Assembly: GCA_947258465.1 (NCBI GenBank)
Contig: CAMYIQ010000262.1
Span: forward strand, 1 to 14,782
DNA length: 14,782 nt
Source of the DNA: an uncultured Erythrobacter sp.
Lineage (GTDB): Bacteria; Pseudomonadota; Alphaproteobacteria; Sphingomonadales; Sphingomonadaceae
Reading direction: 5' to 3'
Under the pieces are notes generated by a model. It was given only the letters and a program-made list of their open reading frames with translations, was not told where the DNA came from and did not search any database. A program made the position numbers and the translations under genes. Positions 6,503 to 13,759 of the stretch are shown here, piece by piece (position 1 is the stretch's first letter; the number at the start of each line of letters is the position of its first letter).

Positions 6503-7666
6503 ATGGCAATAAACATTGAGCGGGTTGATACCTGGATTGTAGATATACCGACAATTCGCCCGCACGTTCTGTCCATGACGTCGATCAGCAAACAAGTGAT
6601 GATGCTGGTTTTTGTCACCTGCTCGGACGGTATCACCGGCATGGGTGAAGGCACGACGATCGGCGGCCTGAGCTACAGCGACGAAAGCCCCGAGGGCATG
6701 AAGCTGGCCATCGACCGATATTGCGAACCGCTCTTGCGCGGGCGAGACGCGCGAGTTCCCGCCGCTGCGATGGCTGTCGTGCGCCAGCATGTAGTGGGCA
6801 ACCATTTCGCCAAGAATGCGCTGGAAACGGCTCTGCTCGATGCTGCGGCAAAACGCGCGGGCCTCCCTCTTTCGGAACTGCTCGGCGGCCGCGTTCGCGG
6901 GCATTTGCCGGTCCTGTGGACGCTGGCGAGCGGCGACACGAACCGCGATATCGATGAAGCCGAGGCGATGATCGAAAGCGGGCGGCACAATGTGTTCAAG
7001 CTGAAAATCGGCAAGCGCGCCCTGCGGGACGATATCGCCCATGTCGCGGCGATCAAACGCGCGCTGGGCGAGCGGGCTTCGCTGCGGGTGGACGTAAACC
7101 AGGCCTGGGACGAACCCCAGGCCCTGCGCGGCGCGAAGATGCTGGCCGATGCCGGCGCCGACTTGATCGAGCAGCCATTGCCCCGGGGCAACCGCGCCGG
7201 TCTGCGCCGGCTCGCCCGGCGCTCGCCTCTCCCGATCATGGCAGACGAGGTGCTGCACGGCCCGGTCGACGCGCTGGACATCGCGCAGATTGGGGGGGCG
7301 CAGGCGTTTTCGGTGAAGCCGGCTCAGGCGGGCGGACTTTTCGCAGCCGGACAAATGGCCGCGATCGCATCCGCCGCGCATATCGGAATCTATGGCGGGA
7401 CCATGCTCGAAGGCGCGATCGGCACCATGGCGTCGGCCCAGCTTTTCAGCACTTTCGACGCGCTGGAATGGGGGACCGAACTGTTCGGCCCCTTGCTCCA
7501 GTCCGAAAGCATTCTCGCGACCCCGCTCGCCTATCGCGACTTCGGGCTGGAATTACCCGACAGTCCGGGGCTGGGCATCGCGCTCGACATGGAAAAGACC
7601 AGACGATTCCGCCGGGACGAACCCGTCAGAACCGTCGTCGGCCCACGCGCGAAGGAGGAAAGCTGA
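6503..7666 (+). CDS. catB: Muconate cycloisomerase
   Basis: A 387-residue enolase-superfamily enzyme that cyclises cis,cis-muconate to (+)-muconolactone with a divalent metal. Visible active-site elements are the KLKIG motif with paired lysines K166 and K168, metal ligands D197 (RVDVNQ), E223 (IEQP) and D248 (ADE), the second lysine K272 (SVKP) and E303 in GGTMLEG. Length and motif spacing match CatB proteins. The ATG at 6503 has GAGG 5 nt upstream; longer in-frame starts have none. It is the first gene of the cat operon, and its TGA overlaps the catC ATG by one base. A chloromuconate cycloisomerase is possible in principle, but the neighbouring muconolactone isomerase gene, which chlorocatechol clusters usually lack, favours the ordinary catechol enzyme. 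Confidence 0.93.
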   Translation: MAINIERVDTWIVDIPTIRPHVLSMTSISKQVMMLVFVTCSDGITGMGEGTTIGGLSYSDESPEGMKLAIDRYCEPLLRGRDARVPAAAMAVVRQHVVGNHFAKNALETALLDAAAKRAGLPLSELLGGRVRGHLPVLWTLASGDTNRDIDEAEAMIESGRHNVFKLKIGKRALRDDIAHVAAIKRALGERASLRVDVNQAWDEPQALRGAKMLADAGADLIEQPLPRGNRAGLRRLARRSPLPIMADEVLHGPVDALDIAQIGGAQAFSVKPAQAGGLFAAGQMAAIASAAHIGIYGGTMLEGAIGTMASAQLFSTFDALEWGTELFGPLLQSESILATPLAYRDFGLELPDSPGLGIALDMEKTRRFRRDEPVRTVVGPRAKEES

Positions 7667-7950
7667 TGCTCTTTATGGTTCATATGGATGTCAATGTGCC
7701 GCACGGCGTCGATGCCGAGGAATTCGACCGGCTCAAGGCGGTCGAAAAGGCGCGCGCCGAAGAGTTGCAGCGATCCGGCAAGTGGCGCCATTTGTGGCGC
7801 ATTGCCGGGCAGTACGCGAATATCAGCATATTCGATGTCGAGGACGCGGCCGAGCTGCATGAAATCATGCTTGGCCTGCCTCTCTTCCCCTTCATGACGA
7901 CCGAGGTGACGGCGCTGTGCCGCCATCCATCCGCGATCGGCGAAGGATAA
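7666..7950 (+). CDS. catC: Muconolactone delta-isomerase
   Basis: A 94-residue protein (family norm about 96) that turns muconolactone into 3-oxoadipate enol-lactone. It shows the family pattern MLFMVHMDVNVPHGVDAEEF at the start, then RLKAVEKARAEELQRSGKW, LWRIAGQYANISIFDVED, and the end motif LPLFPFMTTEVTALCRHPSA. It acts as a cytoplasmic homo-oligomer (decameric in pseudomonads). A strong ribosome site, AAGGAGGAA, precedes the ATG that overlaps the catB stop. The gene ends 22 bp before catA. Confidence 0.95.
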   Translation: MLFMVHMDVNVPHGVDAEEFDRLKAVEKARAEELQRSGKWRHLWRIAGQYANISIFDVEDAAELHEIMLGLPLFPFMTTEVTALCRHPSAIGEG

Positions 7951-7972
7951 ACACCATCATCAGGAGGATGCC

Positions 7973-8878
7973 ATGACCAATATCGTTCAATCAAAGGAAG
8001 TCCAGTCCCTGCTCGATCGCGCCGCGGGAATCGGCGGTGATGGCGGTAATCCCCGCCTCAAGGCGATCCTTCGCGACACGCTGGAATCGCTGATGACGAT
8101 CATCGAACGGCACGACATCAGCGAGGACGAATTCTGGACGGCGATGCGGTTCATGCAGGACGGCACCGACGAATACGGTTTGATCGCCCCGGGCCTGGGA
8201 ATCGAACATTTCCTCGATCTCCATATGGACGCCAAGGATGCCGAGGCGGGTCTGACCGGAGGAACGCCGCGGACGATCGAAGGACCTCTCTATGTCGCCG
8301 GCGCTCCGCTGGTCGATGGCGATGTAAGCAAGACCAACGATGTCAATCTCACCACGGACCCGGACGATACCGAAACCCTGACGATGTCCGGCCGGATCAC
8401 CGGGCCCGAGGGCGAGCCGGTCAAGGACGCCATCCTCCATGTCTGGCACGCCAATTCGAAAGGCTTCTATTCGCATTTCGACCCCACCGGAGAGCAAAGC
8501 CCGTTCAACAATCGCCGGCGCATCAAGCTCGGCCCCGATGGCCGCTATTCGTTTCGTTCGAAGATGCCGCGTGGCTATTCGGTGCCTCCGGGGGGCTCGA
8601 CGGAGCGCCTGATGCAAGCACTGGGACGCCACGGAGATCGCCCGGCCCACGTGCATTTCTTCGTCGAAGCGCCCGGCTATCGCACACTCACGACGCAGAT
8701 CAATTTCGGAGACGATCCGCACGCGCATGATGATTTTGCGTTCGGAACCCGCGAAGGCCTTGTGCCGGTCCCCGATCGTAGTTCGGGCCAGCCGGTCATC
8801 CCGTTCGATTTCCAGTTGCAGCGTGCGCAGTCCACCGACGATCAGCGCCTGTCCAGCCGGGTGCGTGCATCGGCGTGA
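7973..8878 (+). CDS. catA: Catechol 1,2-dioxygenase (intradiol)
   Basis: A 301-residue Fe(III) enzyme that opens catechol between the hydroxyls to give cis,cis-muconate. An N-terminal helical linker/dimer domain (about 1-100) is followed by the dioxygenase domain starting at EGPLYVAGAP (103-112). The four iron ligands are visible with the spacing of the ADP1 enzyme: Y166 (FYSHFD), Y202 (GYSVPP), H226 and H228 (RPAHVHFF). The ribosome site AGGAGG sits 5 nt before the ATG. Its TGA overlaps the GTG of the next gene (GTGA). Motifs are those of catechol and not protocatechuate dioxygenases; a chlorocatechol preference cannot be excluded from sequence but is disfavoured by the operon. Confidence 0.94.
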   Translation: MTNIVQSKEVQSLLDRAAGIGGDGGNPRLKAILRDTLESLMTIIERHDISEDEFWTAMRFMQDGTDEYGLIAPGLGIEHFLDLHMDAKDAEAGLTGGTPRTIEGPLYVAGAPLVDGDVSKTNDVNLTTDPDDTETLTMSGRITGPEGEPVKDAILHVWHANSKGFYSHFDPTGEQSPFNNRRRIKLGPDGRYSFRSKMPRGYSVPPGGSTERLMQALGRHGDRPAHVHFFVEAPGYRTLTTQINFGDDPHAHDDFAFGTREGLVPVPDRSSGQPVIPFDFQLQRAQSTDDQRLSSRVRASA

Positions 8879-9585
8879 ACAAGATCTTCGCATCACCCGC
8901 GGCGGCGCTGGACGGTCTCCTTTCCGATCGCATGACGATCATGTCCGGCGGCTTCGGCCTGTCGGGCAATCCGGAAAGCCTGATTCCCGAAATCCTCGCC
9001 GCGGGGGTCGGCGGTCTGACGGTGATATCCAACAATGCCGGTGCCGATGGCTTCGGTTTGTGGATGCTCCTGAAAAATCGCCAGATCGACAAGATGATCG
9101 CGTCCTATGTCGGCGAAAACAAGCTGTTCGAGCAGCAATATCTATCCGGCGATCTGGAGCTGGAACTGACCCCGCAAGGAACCCTTGCCGAACGCATTCG
9201 TGCCGGTGGCGCCGGCATTCCGGCATTCTACACCCGTACCGGCGTGGGAACGGTGGTAGCCGAAGGCAAGCCGGTCGAAATCTTCGATGGCCAGGAATAT
9301 GTGCGGGAAAAATGGCTGAGGGCGGACCTTGCCATCATCAAGGCGTGGCGCGCGGATCCGGAAGGCAATCTTCAATTCCGGAAGACCGCCCGGAATTTCA
9401 ATCCCAACATGGCGACCGCGGCCAAATGGACCGTGGTCGAGGTCGAGGAACTGGTGCCTGCGGGTACTTTCGATCCCGATCACGTCCACACGCCCGGCAT
9501 TTTCGTCGACCGGGTCGTTCTGTCCACGATCAATGAAAAGCGGATCGAAAAGCGCACGGTGCGATCGCGGGAGCTACCGGGATGA
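8875..9585 (+). CDS. pcaI: 3-oxoadipate (3-oxoacid) CoA-transferase, subunit A
   Basis: A 236-residue alpha subunit that with the next gene transfers CoA from succinyl-CoA to 3-oxoadipate. Family I CoA-transferase features are the glycine loop SGGFGLSGNPE (24-34), VISNNAGADGFG (50-61), the motif TPQGTLAERIRAGGAGIPAF (99-118) and KTARNFNP near 170. The wording of these motifs is closer to succinyl-CoA:acetoacetate transferase (ScoA) than to Pseudomonas PcaI, so the enzyme may accept more than 3-oxoadipate; the pathway role rests on operon position. The start is GTG overlapping the catA stop, and the stop overlaps the subunit B start (ATGA). It is also named catI. Confidence 0.88.
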   Translation: MNKIFASPAAALDGLLSDRMTIMSGGFGLSGNPESLIPEILAAGVGGLTVISNNAGADGFGLWMLLKNRQIDKMIASYVGENKLFEQQYLSGDLELELTPQGTLAERIRAGGAGIPAFYTRTGVGTVVAEGKPVEIFDGQEYVREKWLRADLAIIKAWRADPEGNLQFRKTARNFNPNMATAAKWTVVEVEELVPAGTFDPDHVHTPGIFVDRVVLSTINEKRIEKRTVRSRELPG

Positions 9586-10238
9586 CAGGCTGGACACGAG
9601 ACGAAATGGCCGCTCGCGCGGCGGGCGAGCTGCGCGATGGCTTCTACGTCAATCTGGGCATCGGCATTCCGACGCTGGTGGCCAACCATATCCCATCGGG
9701 AATGCAGGTCACGCTGCAATCGGAAAACGGAATGCTGGGAATGGGCCCCTTCCCGTTCGAGGACGAGGTCGATCCGGATCTCATCAATGCCGGCAAGCAG
9801 ACCATCACCCAACTGCCCACATCGAGCTTCTTCTCCTCGGCCGAAAGCTTCGCGATGATCCGCGGCGGGCATATCGACCTGACCGTGCTCGGCGCGATGG
9901 AAGTGAGCCGCAACGGCGATATCGCGAACTGGATGATTCCGGGCAAAATGGTGAAAGGCATGGGCGGCGCGATGGATCTGGTCGCGGGGGTGAAGCACGT
10001 CGTCGTCGTGATGGAGCATTGCGCCAAGGACGGCAGCCCGAAGATTACCGAACAATGCGGCTTGCCGCTCACCGGCAAAGGCGTGGTCGATATGATTATC
10101 ACCAACCTGGCGGTCTTCACATGCGATAAGGTCGCAGGCGGGCTTACGCTTGTGGAACTTGCCGATACCGTTTCCATTGCCGATGTTGTCCAGGCAACCG
10201 GCTGCGAATTTGCCTTGCATGACCGGTTCTCGGCATGA
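9582..10238 (+). CDS. pcaJ: 3-oxoadipate (3-oxoacid) CoA-transferase, subunit B
   Basis: A 218-residue beta subunit carrying the catalytic glutamate, E48 in the hallmark SENGMLGMGPFPFE. Other conserved stretches are LGIGIPTLVANHIP (25-38), DPDLINAGKQTIT, SAESFAMIRGGHIDLTVLGA and NWMIPGKMVKGMGGAMDLVA. Like its partner it reads as ScoB-like, but its place between catA and the enol-lactonase gene argues for 3-oxoadipate as substrate. It overlaps subunit A by 4 nt. The gene also appears in the literature as catJ. Confidence 0.88.
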   Translation: MTGWTRDEMAARAAGELRDGFYVNLGIGIPTLVANHIPSGMQVTLQSENGMLGMGPFPFEDEVDPDLINAGKQTITQLPTSSFFSSAESFAMIRGGHIDLTVLGAMEVSRNGDIANWMIPGKMVKGMGGAMDLVAGVKHVVVVMEHCAKDGSPKITEQCGLPLTGKGVVDMIITNLAVFTCDKVAGGLTLVELADTVSIADVVQATGCEFALHDRFSA

Positions 10239-10266
10239 CCGGCATGCCGTTCACGAAAGGGGCTGC

Positions 10267-10282
10267 CCCGCCGCATGGCGGG
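10267..10282. other. Short GC hairpin in the pcaJ-pcaD gap
   Basis: CCCGCC (10267-10272) and GGCGGG (10277-10282) form a 6-bp stem with loop GCAT inside the 64-bp gap, the longest gap in this operon. There is no T run, so it is not a normal terminator; it could affect message processing or stability. It may also be chance in GC-rich DNA. Confidence 0.25.
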
Positions 10283-10302
10283 CGCCGGGCCAGGAAGTGT
10301 AT

Positions 10303-11100
10303 ATGACAGACAAGGGTTTGGCCCGGATGAGCGATGGCGCATCCATTGCCTGGCGCATCGAGGGCCCGGGCGACGCACCGGTTTTGGTGCTATCCAATTC
10401 GCTGGGCACCACCCATGCCATGTGGAACCGGCAGATCGAAAGCTTCTCCGCCCGATACCGCGTCTTGCGCTACGACACGCGCGGGCACGGGGGGAGCGCG
10501 GTCATGCCCGGCGCTTATTCGCTGGACCGGCTCGGGCGCGATGTGCTGGACCTGCTCGATGCGCTCGATATCGAAAAAGCGCATTTCTGCGGCCTTTCGC
10601 TGGGGGGAATGACGGGGCAATGGCTCGGCGTTCATGCGCCCGATCGCCTGGGCCGTCTGATACTCGCCAACACGGCGCCCTTCATGGGTCCGCCAGCGGC
10701 ATGGCAGCAGCGGATCGAAGCCGTGTCGAACGAAGCCGCCGGGGGCATGGCCGACATAGCCGATGCGGTTATCGAGCGGTGGTTCACCCCGAAATTCAGG
10801 GCGGCCGATCCGGACACGATCGGCGTCTTCCGGTCGGAATTGCTGGCCTGTCCGGCACAAGGCTATGCCGGCTGTTGCGCGGCCATTCGCGATATGGATT
10901 TGCGCCCGGTGATCGGATTGATCCGCTGTCCGACCCTGGTGATCAGCGGCGGACGCGATCCTGCCACGCCGCCCGCACAGGGAGCGGCGATCGCCGGGAC
11001 GATCGCGCAAGCCCGAAGCGTCGTGCTGGATGCCGCGCATCTTTCCAATGTCGAACAGCAAACGGCATTCACTGCGGCGGTGCTCGATTTTCTCGGCTGA
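10303..11100 (+). CDS. pcaD: 3-oxoadipate enol-lactonase
   Basis: A 265-residue alpha/beta hydrolase that opens 3-oxoadipate enol-lactone to 3-oxoadipate. The nucleophile elbow GLSLGG places Ser99; the triad is completed by Asp219 (GGRDPATP) and His246 (DAAHLSN). The stretches LGTTHAMW, YDTRGHGGS and LANTAPFMGP are typical of PcaD/CatD. The ATG at 10303 is chosen because AGGAAG lies 5 nt upstream; the open frame extends to 10150 without a better start. It is the last gene of the cat operon. There is no fused CMD domain (PcaC), as expected for a catechol-branch enzyme. It is also called catD. Confidence 0.92.
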   Translation: MTDKGLARMSDGASIAWRIEGPGDAPVLVLSNSLGTTHAMWNRQIESFSARYRVLRYDTRGHGGSAVMPGAYSLDRLGRDVLDLLDALDIEKAHFCGLSLGGMTGQWLGVHAPDRLGRLILANTAPFMGPPAAWQQRIEAVSNEAAGGMADIADAVIERWFTPKFRAADPDTIGVFRSELLACPAQGYAGCCAAIRDMDLRPVIGLIRCPTLVISGGRDPATPPAQGAAIAGTIAQARSVVLDAAHLSNVEQQTAFTAAVLDFLG

Positions 11101-11117
11101 CCGCGGCTGCCCCTACC

Positions 11118-11142
11118 CCCGCGCACGCCCGTCGCGCGCGGG
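11118..11142. terminator. Possible bidirectional terminator hairpin between convergent operons
   Basis: CCCGCGC (11118-11124) pairs with GCGCGGG (11136-11142) across an 11-nt loop. It lies in the 61-bp gap where the cat operon and the minus-strand ferredoxin operon converge. There is no clear T run on either side, so termination strength is uncertain. Confidence 0.35.
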
Positions 11143-11150
11143 AACGCTCA

Positions 11151-11178
11151 CATGCGGCCGATCACATGCGGTCGATCA
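11151..11178. repeat. Tandem 14-bp direct repeat at the ferredoxin stop codon
   Basis: Two adjacent copies, CATGCGGCCGATCA (11151-11164) and CATGCGGTCGATCA (11165-11178), differ at one base. They cover the last four codons and stop of the ferredoxin gene and the sequence just after it, consistent with a small slippage duplication. Confidence 0.7.
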
Positions 11179-11467
11179 GCAGCTCTTCGCCCTGTACGGT
11201 AACCTTATAGGCGGCAATCGGCACGGAACAGGGGGCCGCGCGCGGTTCCCCCGACCGGATGCAGAACGAACCCATATGAAAGGGGCAGACGATCTCGCCG
11301 TCTTCGACGTAACCTTCGGCAAGCGACGCCTCTCCATGCGAACACAGGTCGTCGGTGCAGTAGAACGCGCCCTCCCAGCGATAGACAGCCACGGCATGGC
11401 CATCGGGCAATTCCACCCGCAGCGGCTCGTCGTCGGGCACGTCTGCGGCTTTGCAAAGTGGTTGCAC
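11162..11467 (-). CDS. Rieske-type [2Fe-2S] ferredoxin
   Basis: A 101-residue soluble electron carrier of the kind that links a flavoprotein reductase to a ring-hydroxylating oxygenase. The cluster ligands are C42 and H44 (LCSHGEA) and C61 and H64 (CPFHMG), with the usual 16-residue spacing. The length and the ends (MQPLCKAADVPD, VTVQGEELLI) match biphenyl/naphthalene-type Rieske ferredoxins. The start is GTG at 11465-11467, with AAAGGA upstream. It follows the SnoaL-fold gene by 12 nt and is last in the minus-strand oxygenase operon. Being the only ferredoxin in the window, it probably serves both oxygenases, taking electrons from the reductase at 4270-5496; that sharing is inference. Confidence 0.92.
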   Translation of the reverse strand: MQPLCKAADVPDDEPLRVELPDGHAVAVYRWEGAFYCTDDLCSHGEASLAEGYVEDGEIVCPFHMGSFCIRSGEPRAAPCSVPIAAYKVTVQGEELLIDRM

Positions 11468-11479
11468 GGTTGTTTTCCT

Positions 11480-12040
11480 TTAATTCAGAAAGGGCGGCGA
11501 ACTTGCGCCGGTCCCGTTATCGGCCTTACCCTGCCACGGTGTCTCGGTGGCGCTGGCCAAACGGGGCTCGAGGCGCACCCAGTCGAACAGCCACGTGCCG
11601 TCATGCAAACCGAGACGGCTGTCATACCATCCGCCATACCAGGTATCGGCGGAGGCGCCGCTTTCCTGCTTCATCGTGCACAGTTCCCACAGATACCACC
11701 GGCACACGGCTTTTTCGGCCGCCTCGTCGACGGTGATATGCGGCGAGATCATGTAGTGCAGCGACCAGGTGACGAAATCGTTCGCCAGCCCCGCGAGGCC
11801 GGTGGCGATTGCGTCGCGTCCGACAAGGTGGGCAATACCGTCGGCTTCCCAGATAGCCTGCTCGCTAAACAGCGGGCCGAGAATCTCGGGGTCGTTCTTG
11901 CGATCCGCCCCGATGGCATAAGTGGCGATGAGCTGCCGGATCGCCTCGAACGCCTCCATGCGGCGAAGGCGCAGATCGATATCGGTGCTGGGATCCGGCG
12001 GCACGATCAGCGCGGGCCGTTGGGGGGCAGGGCCTGCCAC
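11480..12040 (-). CDS. SnoaL/NTF2-fold protein (possible oxygenase beta-like subunit)
   Basis: A 186-residue protein whose central part (about 22-160) reads as a SnoaL-like NTF2 fold: the helix RLRRMEAFEAIRQLIATYAI, then D46, then LFSEQAIWEADG, H95 in SLHYMISPH, and the paired strands YGGWYDSRLGLHDGTWLFDW. This fold is shared by classic Rieske beta subunits and by small isomerases, cyclases and dehydratases, so sequence alone does not separate these roles. Sitting between an oxygenase alpha gene and a ferredoxin gene, a beta-like structural role or an auxiliary hydratase/isomerase role is plausible. The start is GTG at 12040, overlapping the preceding gene by 34 nt; a GTG at 12004 just after that gene's stop is the alternative. 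The C-terminus (about 165-186) is a Gly/Ser/Pro-rich tail. Confidence 0.75.
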   Translation of the reverse strand: MAGPAPQRPALIVPPDPSTDIDLRLRRMEAFEAIRQLIATYAIGADRKNDPEILGPLFSEQAIWEADGIAHLVGRDAIATGLAGLANDFVTWSLHYMISPHITVDEAAEKAVCRWYLWELCTMKQESGASADTWYGGWYDSRLGLHDGTWLFDWVRLEPRLASATETPWQGKADNGTGASSPPFLN

Positions 12041-12381
12041 GTTTCATCCGCGCCGTGAACGGCTACGAACCGGCCTTCTTCAAAGGCATAAGGCACACCC
12101 ACCTCTCCCTTGTAGAATTCGATATGCGGGGCGATCTCGGCCATCGACAGGGCGATGTTGAAGATGCCGCGATGGCTTTCCGGCAGCTCTCCAAGGTCGA
12201 ACTTGTCGCATTCGTCCAGCACGGCTTCCATATGGGGGAGAACACCGCGATAGAAGGCATCCAGCTCCTCTGCGGTGGCATTCCTCCTGGCCCGGGTTCG
12301 CTCGTCCGCTGTCGGCAGATCCCATTTGGAGAATTCGGCAAGCGCCTCGAAGCCCGCGGGAACGGTCATTTCAGGTTGCAT
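12007..12381 (-). CDS. Uncharacterised small helical protein paired with Rieske oxygenase 2
   Basis: A 124-residue acidic, mostly helical protein and clear paralogue of the one at 2675-3043. Aligned features are PAGFEALAEF near the start, W20 then PT, R-x-x-R in the next helix, an AFY motif (42-44), D-x-FDLGEL (59-66), LSMAE (78-82), IE-x-Y (87-90), and RFVAVH (104-109). The pair differs by a few residues of gap around position 70 and in the C-terminal tail. The ATG at 12379-12381 follows AGAGGGG, and the alternative ATG at 12369 is in frame. The gene begins 22 nt after the oxygenase 2 stop. I know no named family for it and see no catalytic or metal motif. Its repeated pairing with a Rieske alpha gene suggests a physical partner, chaperone or specificity factor. 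Confidence 0.78.
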   Translation of the reverse strand: MQPEMTVPAGFEALAEFSKWDLPTADERTRARRNATAEELDAFYRGVLPHMEAVLDECDKFDLGELPESHRGIFNIALSMAEIAPHIEFYKGEVGVPYAFEEGRFVAVHGADETWQALPPNGPR

Positions 12382-12403
12382 GGTACTGTATATCCCCTCT
12401 CGC

Positions 12404-13624
12404 TCAGGCACCGACCATCTCGTCGACGACCTTGCAATTGTGACGGATGAGGATTTCCTCATCCTGCAGATGCTGGTACTTCTTCGCCCCGGAAAGCATG
12501 GCGCGATAGGTGTCTTCCATGGTGGCGGTGTCTTCCAGCCAGGCATTGCGTTGCAGAACCATCGATCGCTCGAAGCCCCACAGCTCGCTGTAGGTGCGCG
12601 GCTTCTTGAGATAGTATTTGCCTTCCCACAGGGTCTTGTCATGGGCGATCGGCCAGAACTGGTGGGTGAACCAGATGCCTTCCGACACATGCAGCAAGAG
12701 GCTCGGGAACAGCACGCTCAGTTCGAAGCCCCAATCCTCGTCGCGCTTCGGGTTCAAGGTCGGTGGCAGGGTGGTTGCGCCGCCAACCGCAGCGAGGGAA
12801 CCGCGCGAGCGCGCATTGGCGAGGTCGCCGATCGGCGTCTGCGGCAGGTTGTCGACCTGCAGCCTCACCGAACAGGTGCGATGCGGACCGAAAAGCTGCA
12901 CATCCTCGATCGCCCCTTCGAAGACATTGGGAAACGACCCCGCGTGGATCGTGTCTACATGATAGGCCTCGGCGAAGGCGTCGGAGGCCACCTTCCAGTT
13001 GCAATCCAGCGTCGTGTGATAGGTGAAGCCGTGATCGCAGGCACCATAGTCGAAGCCGCCGAAGTGATCGGCATATCCGCCCAGAAATTCTTTCAGAGGC
13101 TGCACGGGGCCGGGATCGACATTGACGAAAATGAAGCCGGCCCAGATATCGCAATGCACTTCGGCCAGCCCGTTATCGGCCTTGTCGAAGCAGGAATAGA
13201 AACGCTCCTCCTGCGGAACGCTGACCAGTTCGCCCAGCGCATCGTAGACCCAGCCATGGAACCGGCAGGTGACAACACCGGCGCGATTGCGGCCATAGGT
13301 TTCCTGGCCGTCTTCCGTCACCACGGTATTGCCGCGGTGCGAACAGGCATTGTGGAACGCCCTGACCTTGCCATCCTTCCCGCGCATGATGATCACTGAC
13401 GTATCGGCGCAGTCGAGCCGGCGAACCTTGTAGGATCCGATTTCGGGAACTTCGCGTTCGAGCGCGACATAAAGCCACTGCTTCTTGAAGATCCTGTCCT
13501 TTTCCTTCTGATAATAATCCGGATCGATATAGGGCGTGACGGGCAGCGGCTCCTGCCCAAGCTCGGGATATTTCCGCGCCCAGCGTCCGGGCGCCTGGTC
13601 CGTTTCACTTGCCTGGGTTGCCAT
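12404..13624 (-). CDS. Rieske non-haem iron aromatic ring-hydroxylating oxygenase, alpha subunit (oxygenase 2)
   Basis: A 406-residue terminal oxygenase, paralogous to oxygenase 1 but clearly diverged. Rieske ligands are C94 and H96 (CSHRGNT) and C120 and H123 (CRFHGW). The catalytic iron ligands are H222 and H227 in EAYHVDTIH, after NWK (209-211), with D371 (TMEDTY) as the likely third; the bridging residue is Glu219. Both paralogues keep a C-terminal QDEE-x-L-x-RH motif. The ATG at 13622-13624 is chosen for AGAGGA upstream; the frame is open to 13669 but without a better site. It heads the operon with the small partner, SnoaL-fold and ferredoxin genes. A catechol-forming or precursor-forming role is inferred from the nearby cat operon; substrate unknown. 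Confidence 0.9.
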   Translation of the reverse strand: MATQASETDQAPGRWARKYPELGQEPLPVTPYIDPDYYQKEKDRIFKKQWLYVALEREVPEIGSYKVRRLDCADTSVIIMRGKDGKVRAFHNACSHRGNTVVTEDGQETYGRNRAGVVTCRFHGWVYDALGELVSVPQEERFYSCFDKADNGLAEVHCDIWAGFIFVNVDPGPVQPLKEFLGGYADHFGGFDYGACDHGFTYHTTLDCNWKVASDAFAEAYHVDTIHAGSFPNVFEGAIEDVQLFGPHRTCSVRLQVDNLPQTPIGDLANARSRGSLAAVGGATTLPPTLNPKRDEDWGFELSVLFPSLLLHVSEGIWFTHQFWPIAHDKTLWEGKYYLKKPRTYSELWGFERSMVLQRNAWLEDTATMEDTYRAMLSGAKKYQHLQDEEILIRHNCKVVDEMVGA

Positions 13625-13759
13625 TGCTTTCTTCCTCTCGGGTTTATGGTCGTAAATCGGCGGTTTCACTCTGATGATGAACTTGTGCCGCCAGCCCGAC
13701 CGGCGCTATCCCCGCACCGCACTGCACTATCCGCCTGCTGCAACATTCCCGGCCGGGCT
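13625..13759 (-). promoter_or_regulatory. 135-bp leader of the oxygenase 2 operon
   Basis: The gap between the amidase stop and the oxygenase 2 start. It holds the oxygenase ribosome site (AGAGGA, just before 13624) and a 10-bp palindrome CCCGGCCGGG at 13748-13757 next to the amidase stop. No clear -35/-10 pair or ATAC-N7-GTAT site is visible. Whether it has its own promoter or is read from the amidase gene is open. Confidence 0.3.

Noticed and set aside
5499..6512. 337-codon open frame on the plus strand
   Set aside because: Antisense to the LysR gene; no domain pattern and no ribosome site.
7292..7298. Run of seven G in catB as a possible frameshift site
   Set aside because: The reading frame continues through it with intact downstream catalytic motifs; ordinary Gly codons explain it.
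12275..13399. 374-codon open frame on the plus strand
   Set aside because: Antisense shadow of oxygenase 2, which carries all Rieske and iron ligands.
13748..13757. CCCGGCCGGG palindrome as a terminator for the amidase gene
   Set aside because: Stem is at most 3 bp once a loop is allowed and no T run follows.
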